64,000 nt of DNA, taken from contig JADLSH010000358.1 in assembly GCA_016169945.1 (NCBI GenBank), forward strand, positions 4,869,001 to 4,933,000. Reading direction: 5' to 3'. The position numbers were made by a program, and so were the translations under genes. Below the pieces are notes generated by a model, which was not told the origin of the DNA, ran no database searches, and saw nothing but the letters and a program-made list of their open reading frames with translations. This document shows positions 57,781 to 64,000 of this stretch, one piece after another (positions within the stretch are counted from its first letter, which is position 1; every line of letters starts with the position of its first letter). The stretch is from Trachythela sp. YZ-2020 (lineage: Eukaryota; Cnidaria; Anthozoa; Malacalcyonacea; Clavulariidae).

Positions 57781-57784
57781 AGCT

Positions 57785-58140
57785 GCATGTTGAGAATATT
57801 TAGCAAAATTTCACCTGATGAGGCATAATTAGTTAAATATCATGAAGAAAAAAGTTACAGTTACTTATTAGCCAAATTTCATTATTAAAGAAAAACTAAT
57901 TCGGTTGAAGATAATTAATTAATTGGCAAACTTTCATAGTTAATTAGCAACCGAGTAATTAGCAAAATATTTTGAAGCGCGTGTCTTGAAGATAATTAGA
58001 AATAATGTCATAAAGTAAAATCCTAAAGATATAATAAGCAAAATTTCAGAAAAACAAGATGTGGAATTCAATTAGCAAAATAGTTCAAAAAATAAAATTT
58101 AAATGTTGAGAATAATTAGCAAATTTTGAAAATAGTTACG
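57785..58140 (+). repeat. degenerate satellite-like region
   Basis: The words TTAGCAAAATTTC and GAAGATAATTA recur at irregular 30-50 bp spacing at least seven times. It looks like an old, decayed tandem array. Confidence 0.5.
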
Positions 58141-61100
58141 AATAGTTAAAACAAGAATTCATATTATCACATATATATAATAGACAACCCAACCCGTCTA
58201 ACTATCTATAGGATCTCAATAAGGTGGGATACATTTTTTGCCGCGGCATGTGAACGCTCAAAAACTAAAAATATTTACACTGTTTTACAAGGACGCAGTT
58301 TTAATTTAACATGCACTTTGTTCACGCACAACCAATGGTCACAAGTCACAACCAAAAATATTTCGAGGACGCCATGTTTATAGTTCTTACATAATTTCGT
58401 CCCCTAGGATATCAGGGGGACAAAATTATAACAGTCATATGAACATGTCAAAAAATAATTGATGAAGTTTAGGATACATGGTGTTTTTCAATTAATATAA
58501 TATAATTGGATCGCTTGTGGCTTAACCTCAATGTTTATTTTTTCCAATTCTTGGTTAAGTGTCTTGTTTTGACAATGAATACAATGCCGCGCAATAACAA
58601 ATGTTTTCAAATAAACTAAAATGTTTTCAAATATTAATAATCTAATATGATAGATACCGTCATTTACCTGTATCTTCACTATGATGACTAGTATGGATGG
58701 CTGAGTTTATTTGAAGACTATAACGTCGATATGAAAAGGGCAGGGGGTTTAAATCGATGTTTTTAGGAGGTCCGTATACATGTAATTATAATATTTTGAA
58801 AATTGATACGGGTTTGCGGTTCTTCAGAATAATCGATCAGCATTAAAATCGAAATTTCCAGAGCTCTTTGATAATTATATCCAATAATGAAAGACAAGAA
58901 ATCAGCATGTATGTCGTTGAGGTACATGCCTTGATGATAATATGAAAGGCTATACCTCGAACTATGGTTGGCCAAACCTTAGCTATTATCTTGTTCCAGT
59001 TGTTTGATTCCTTCTTTCGCCGCCGTCTCAAATCATGTTTTCGAATCACACTCATTATTAATACGCATGAATCTATCGTTTTCTTGATATCCTTGTAATT
59101 GATATATACTGTACATCGTGAATGGACTATAATCTATAGGTTTACTCTGTGTCTAATCAGTTCAATTAAAAACCAATTATTGAATGATTAAAGCTTTTGA
59201 CCGTGAGGACAATCTTTCAGAATACAACGTACAGTATATAAGATTGCGGTTATATTTAATGAAATTTCGCGCTATAAGGAGCAAGCCAACTATAGTTTCC
59301 GTGCGCGCAATGTGTGCAGTGCTAAAATTTGTGCTATATTTGACATGACCAAAGCATGCAAGTCTGAAGAAGTTTGATTGCGTGTCTAGAGAAGTGTTTT
59401 CATTGTTTGAAGAATAAAAACATAAACATTCAAACGAATTTAACAATACTTCATGTCTCAGTTATGGGCCCAATTATCTCAGTAAACCACAGCAGGTGGA
59501 CTTTGCTCTTATGCAAATAACGTAATCGGATATACAAAACCGGTTTGATTGGAATGACTTTGTGTTTATGGGGGTAGGAATTTTGACATGAGTACCTATC
59601 CACAACGTCAATCGGCTGAGAGTGTGTGTCATTAAACACTAGGTTGTAGTAACTTAACACTAAATGGAAATCACACGCACAGCTGAAATTTCATCGACGA
59701 TCAGCGAACGCTTGTTTTTTTTATACAAATATATCTTTTCAGCTACGTTGGATCCCTCAACACCTAAACAGGCTGCGGTTATAGAGACACAAAGATAGAT
59801 GACAGGAACGTTTTAGAGGTAGGGAATTAGCAAGTGTGTTATAAATGATCTAAGAAGTGTTTTGTTATGAGGAATCTCGTTAATATTGAATGCACTGAGA
59901 GGGTGCACGCATGCTTGCACATCATAAGAATAAGCTCACACGCGTTCGAAATGCATTTTATGCTCTTGAGACTTGACATAGTTTCTACTTAACCTTAACT
60001 ATTAAGTAGCAAAAAAGACCAAGAACTATATTTAATTTTGTATTTGTTATGCACATTCACTAAAGGGAAGTTTTCATTAGTAACATCCCATGGAATTAAG
60101 ATGTGCCTTATAGGATGCAATGAATTGTATATTCATGATTATATTAGACTAGCTTTTAAATATGTTCAAAAACTCCTTTTCGTCTGGAATAATATTGTCT
60201 TTAATTCAAACTTCAAAGCAGTTTGTTCACTACAAAAAGATGATTTACAATCCTTTGAGTTAGCTGGCAATCTATATAGTTATTGCCAAAACATCAGAAA
60301 CCTGCCTGCCTGAAAGCATTACTTCATTAGACACATTATTACTATAGAAGTCTAACATATTACTCACATATATAGGGGCTAAACGTCTAAAGTTATAATG
60401 CTCGATGATACGTAAGATTGATTGTATTATAATGTTACATGCAATCAGTCAGTGTATAATCTCAAACGTATAGTAACGAGTATAACGTCATTGGTATCAA
60501 TCAATTCCATTTAAACCTGCTAAAACATTAAATAGGGAATAAGACACAAATTTGCCAAAAGCTTAATGAAAATATATTTAATGAAGACAGACAATAGGAT
60601 AATTTATATTTCGACTTTAATTAGACCTAACATCTGCTTGATCGATCATGTATTCCCAACATTTCTGTTAAACAGTTAAATGTCGAATGCACTAGAAACG
60701 AAATACATCCCATTACACACTCGGAAACCCTGTTTGTGGTTTAAAATCAAAACCAAAAGCGTTCCTTCAATGTTCAAAAACCATACACTTTGCATTTTGC
60801 ATGTGCGTGTAGGAACAAGTTTCGTCATCTGTCCGTAAAATTGACGTTGTTTGCCAGTCGAAATCTAAAATCGGAAACAGCTTGACGGAGCTTTTAATCA
60901 TATAACGTGCGACGATTCGCTTCTTTCAACATGTCTGTGTCCACAGACCAAAACAAAACAAGCTACAGGCATCGAGAACCACAAACTGAAACATAATATT
61001 CTTTTCGCTTAGAAACATTGTTCACAAAATCTTTTGCGTTTGGCTCCGCGTCCGTGATAGTAAAATTTACTAAATAGACTGATATCAGCCCTTAGGCGAT

Positions 61101-61850
61101 ATGCCGACTAAGTTGCTGTTGATAGAAAAAATGAGATAAATATTTTGAATAGTTCATGTCCTGCCGTGTTCAGTGTTCCAGTTCACAGTTGGTCGTCCCC
61201 ATCACCTACAATACACGCTTTGTTTGTTTTCCATGTTTCACACAGATGATTTCAAACTAAACCTGAAAGGCGAAAGCTTACATATTTAATATGCAGCGTA
61301 TGGTATGGGCACATTATGCTTCCAAATAATTCTTCACAAGCACGTCACTAGTTTTAATAGCTCCCCGCTGTGTTCCGTGGGATTTTGCGTTTAATACGTC
61401 TTTGAACTTTGGCTAAATTAATAAACTCACAGCGGAATTAAACCTGCTTCGTTTGTTTAAGCACGACCCGTTCATTCATTACAATTAAATACCATTATTG
61501 TCTAAATAGTTTAGCTATATTACTGTCGGCATCTTAATGAATCATGCATGAATCCTTCATGTACTTCCTACATGAGTCGACGCGAAACATTAGTAAGGTA
61601 AATAACACAGTGAAATGTCGCATAGCTTTCATAACTTTCAAAATACTTGAACTACGTCCAAATAATGAACAAAGTCGCACGAAAACAAAGCGATAAACAA
61701 CAGGAAACAGTGGAACTTCAAACAAATTTGTCATTTTACAGTTAAAAGGCGCTTGTGTAAATCTATAAATGGTTGTGGGAACACTCATTAGATTTAAGAT
61801 CATAACATACTGATATCGAAGGAACTAGACTATCACCTACTCGAATCGAC
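58141..61850. other. intergenic, nothing recognised
   Basis: No coding exon, RNA gene or repeat boundary could be supported. Confidence 0.45.
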
Positions 61851-61851
61851 T

Positions 61852-61925
61852 TGACCTCGTAGCTCAGTTGGTAGAGCATTGGACTATAGCAAACCAAACT
61901 ACCAAAGGTCGCGGGCGGTCAAGCA
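61852..61925 (+). repeat. tRNA-like sequence, probably SINE head or tRNA pseudogene
   Basis: GACCTCGTAGCTCAGTTGGT is a good 5' tRNA half with A box. The 3' half is broken: the anticodon stem is duplicated around CCAAACTACCAAAGG and the T loop lacks GGTTCGANTCC. Not a functional tRNA. Confidence 0.6.
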
Positions 61926-62136
61926 ATTTTTCCGATTTCCCGGCGTGGCGCCACTCGTAGTAGCGTCATCTAATATAAGACGCTGGCTATTCAAATAGGC
62001 CATTTTAGATTTAACATATTTTTATCAAATCATTCTGGTAACAACTAAGTCTGAAAGCAAACGAAAAATGTGACATAGTTAGTTGACAAGAGCTTGCAAT
62101 ATTGCCGCATGCTTCTTTATTAGTACATTGTCATTA

Positions 62137-62399
62137 AGGCCATTTATACGGAAGAAAATATGTCGCGACTTACAATGCCGTCTTACATAAGACGCGTCTT
62201 ATACAAGACGCGAACATACTCGTATAAATGGTCAAATTCTAATAAGTCGCGACTTATTGTGGAACAGCCTAAGCCCCTGTTCTTATTTAAGTCGCGACTT
62301 ACTTGAATTTGACCATTTATACGAGTGTGTTCGCGTCTTATATAAAAAGCATCTTATGTATTAAAGTCGCGACTTATTTTCTCCCGTATAAATGGCCCT
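62137..62399. mobile_element. palindromic MITE
   Basis: GGCCATTTATACGG and CCGTATAAATGGCC are the ends. Both arms repeat AAGTCGCGACTTA and CGCGTCTTATA, and ACTCGTATAAATGGTCAAAT pairs with its inverse inside. Confidence 0.8.
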
Positions 62400-63760
62400 A
62401 TTGTAGAGTGTACAGATTATATGTCATTAAAGAGTCCACACCAATATGGCAATATACCTTGTTTCGGCCATCTTTTAAACTTTTATGCTGTAATATATTG
62501 TAAGGTCACAGGGGAATGGCCAAGGGGGGATCTAAACCATTCTCGTTAGTCAATGATCAATTTTGTAATACTTCATTACTTCCAAATCCAATGGCAAAAT
62601 GGCTATCAGAGGAAAATGTGATCCATGCAAGTGAAACATCATGGCATAATTATTAATCCTGAACGAGAAAACTGGAAAATGGAGACCCATGGCCATGCAC
62701 AGCTGTTTTGCACCGTTCAGTTTAAAATTTTAAACCTTGGGGGTCAGCGTCGCGTTGAGTATATAAAGACGGTTCTTGAAGTATAATTTTGACAGGCAAG
62801 TAATCTGAAAGATAAAACTAAAAAATATATAATTTTTTAACTCTTTTTAAGCGAATTATGTAAAAGATGGGTTAAATTTACCATAGCATGACCTGTATAT
62901 CTTAATCAGCTTGCAGAACAAAAACGAAGTGACCAGTAATTAAATATTTTAAGCCTATAAATACCACAACTCCATTTTACAAATATATACCATTATATTT
63001 TAAGTGCGATTAATTGTGTACTATATATCGGCCCAAAGGAGCTGGAGTACAACACATTGAAAACAGGCATTGGTATAAAGACGCATGCAATTTACACTCT
63101 ACAGTAAAATATCGTCTCTCACAATGCTCAAAATTGTTATCCAGTCAGAGATAACAATGCACTAGGTAAAAAGACCCGGATTGCAACTACAAAAAAATCA
63201 GTAAGATTTCAAAGCCTTAAATATAAGGAAAGGTGCAATTATTAATAAACATCTGATTTATCGTTTACACAAAGAGCTCTCTGTTGCATATTTAATTAAA
63301 CACTTAACTAAGTGGAATTTACGTCAAATGGGAATATTTTTCTGCAGGGCAATTTGCAATCACTATGACTATTACTTGTAAAACTTGTAAAACTTGTAAA
63401 AATTTGACGTGACAAACGTCCCAATCCCGCCTACTTGTTTTTAAATGATATGGTAGACAATGACCTATCTGTATTTACTATTTTGATCACTATACTCACT
63501 TATACTGCACATTGAACATTTTATTCCAACGAATTCTTAAGAATAAAACGGTAGAAGTTGTAAAAATTAACACCAAAATCAGGGAAGCTAGGATCGAAAG
63601 AAGACAGAGGTGTAATAGAAGCTGTGTAACCGGGTAAGCGGGCGTTGAGGTGACCTAGTGCAGTAGACCACAATGAAGTCATAGCACAGCCTGTGAATTA
63701 CAGTACACAACAAATTTTTAAGATACCCCCTCAGAACAACTGAAAACTAGAGTGGGAGTG
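62400..63760. other. intergenic, nothing recognised
   Basis: AT-rich; short AAACTTGTAA triplication at 63,379-63,402. No gene supported. Confidence 0.45.
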
Positions 63761-63764
63761 GATT

Positions 63765-63840
63765 CACTTTAATTTTCAGTAGCGCAGTTGTAAGAGCAAT
63801 CGCACTTCATCTCCTAGCTTTTGGGTTCGATGCTTTCAGC
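63765..63840 (+). repeat. tRNA-like sequence, probable SINE head
   Basis: CAGTAGCGCAGTTGTAAGAG resembles an A-box region and GGGTTCGATGC a B box 45 bp later, with a CTTGCTTCGGACACAAGACA body. Acceptor stems do not pair. Confidence 0.5.
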
Positions 63841-64000
63841 TTGCTTCGGACACAAGACATTCACATGCATGTGAATTGAGATAATCAACGTTCTGCCGGA
63901 ATTTGTATCTTTTCTGCATTTACGCCGGTTTTCTTCCAGAGGGAATGTTCAATTTAGAATATGTTATAACAATCGTATAGATTTTTATGTTTGCAGTTAT

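Noticed and set aside
57810..57860. Possible hammerhead (CCTGATGAGG)
   Set aside because: No GAAA with a pairing stem II and no stem I partner follow.
60038..60313. 91-codon ORF
   Set aside because: No domain, splice context or conserved-looking composition; left unannotated in an AT-rich stretch.
1..64000. CRISPR arrays, operons, prophage or bacterial defence systems
   Set aside because: Introns, LINEs and MITEs show a eukaryotic genome; the tandem repeats lack regular spacers.

Overview
This is a eukaryotic (metazoan) genomic window. It is AT-rich and intron-containing, and it is packed with non-LTR retrotransposons, short inverted-repeat DNA transposons (MITEs), foldback elements, tRNA-derived SINE-like units and hammerhead-ribozyme elements. 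The mixture (CR1/L2-like LINEs with TATC or ATT tails, Harbinger-, hAT- and mariner-like MITEs, ribozyme-bearing Penelope/retrozyme-like repeats) suggests a marine invertebrate, most plausibly a cnidarian. The species cannot be fixed from sequence alone. There is no bacterial operon, CRISPR array or phage structure.

Layout. 1-1,580 is the 3' half of a decayed L2/CR1-type LINE. 1,581-26,410 holds a segmental duplication, copy A (about 1,590-15,650) and copy B (about 19,450-26,410). Each copy carries one three-exon gene of unknown family with an N-myristoylation-type start (A: 7,915-14,071, frameshifted; B: 20,223-24,158, apparently intact). Copy A has been swollen by a nearly full-length CR1-like LINE (about 1,985-6,752), hAT and palindromic MITEs, and a ribozyme-bearing element. 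Copy B often preserves the empty site. Between the copies lies a LINE carrying Harbinger MITEs (15,650-16,784) and a 1.75-kb foldback element with nested MITEs (17,461-19,215).

26,694-40,256 on the minus strand is the one gene with a confident name: S-methyl-5'-thioadenosine phosphorylase (MTAP). It has six well-supported coding exons and a proposed tiny seventh exon; its introns are full of LINE fragments and foldbacks. 42,300-44,500 has two orphan coding-exon candidates, a large inverted repeat with a 21-bp satellite, two mariner-like MITEs with a visible empty site elsewhere in the window, and a second type of hammerhead motif. 44,812-47,236 is a 2.4-kb Mutator-like transposon holding a deleted transposase on the minus strand. 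48,098-48,809 is an hAT-like element with an exact 8-bp target duplication. From there to 64,000 the sequence is almost gene-free: scattered MITEs, tRNA-like sequences, degenerate satellites and one possible membrane-protein exon at 54,991.

The most unusual structure is at 8,359-8,699. On the minus strand two different type-I hammerhead ribozymes lie 285 nt apart between predicted cleavage sites, with a TATA box upstream of the second. A decayed inverted copy follows at 9,157-9,350. This architecture matches Penelope-like terminal repeats and retrozymes, which make small circular RNAs.
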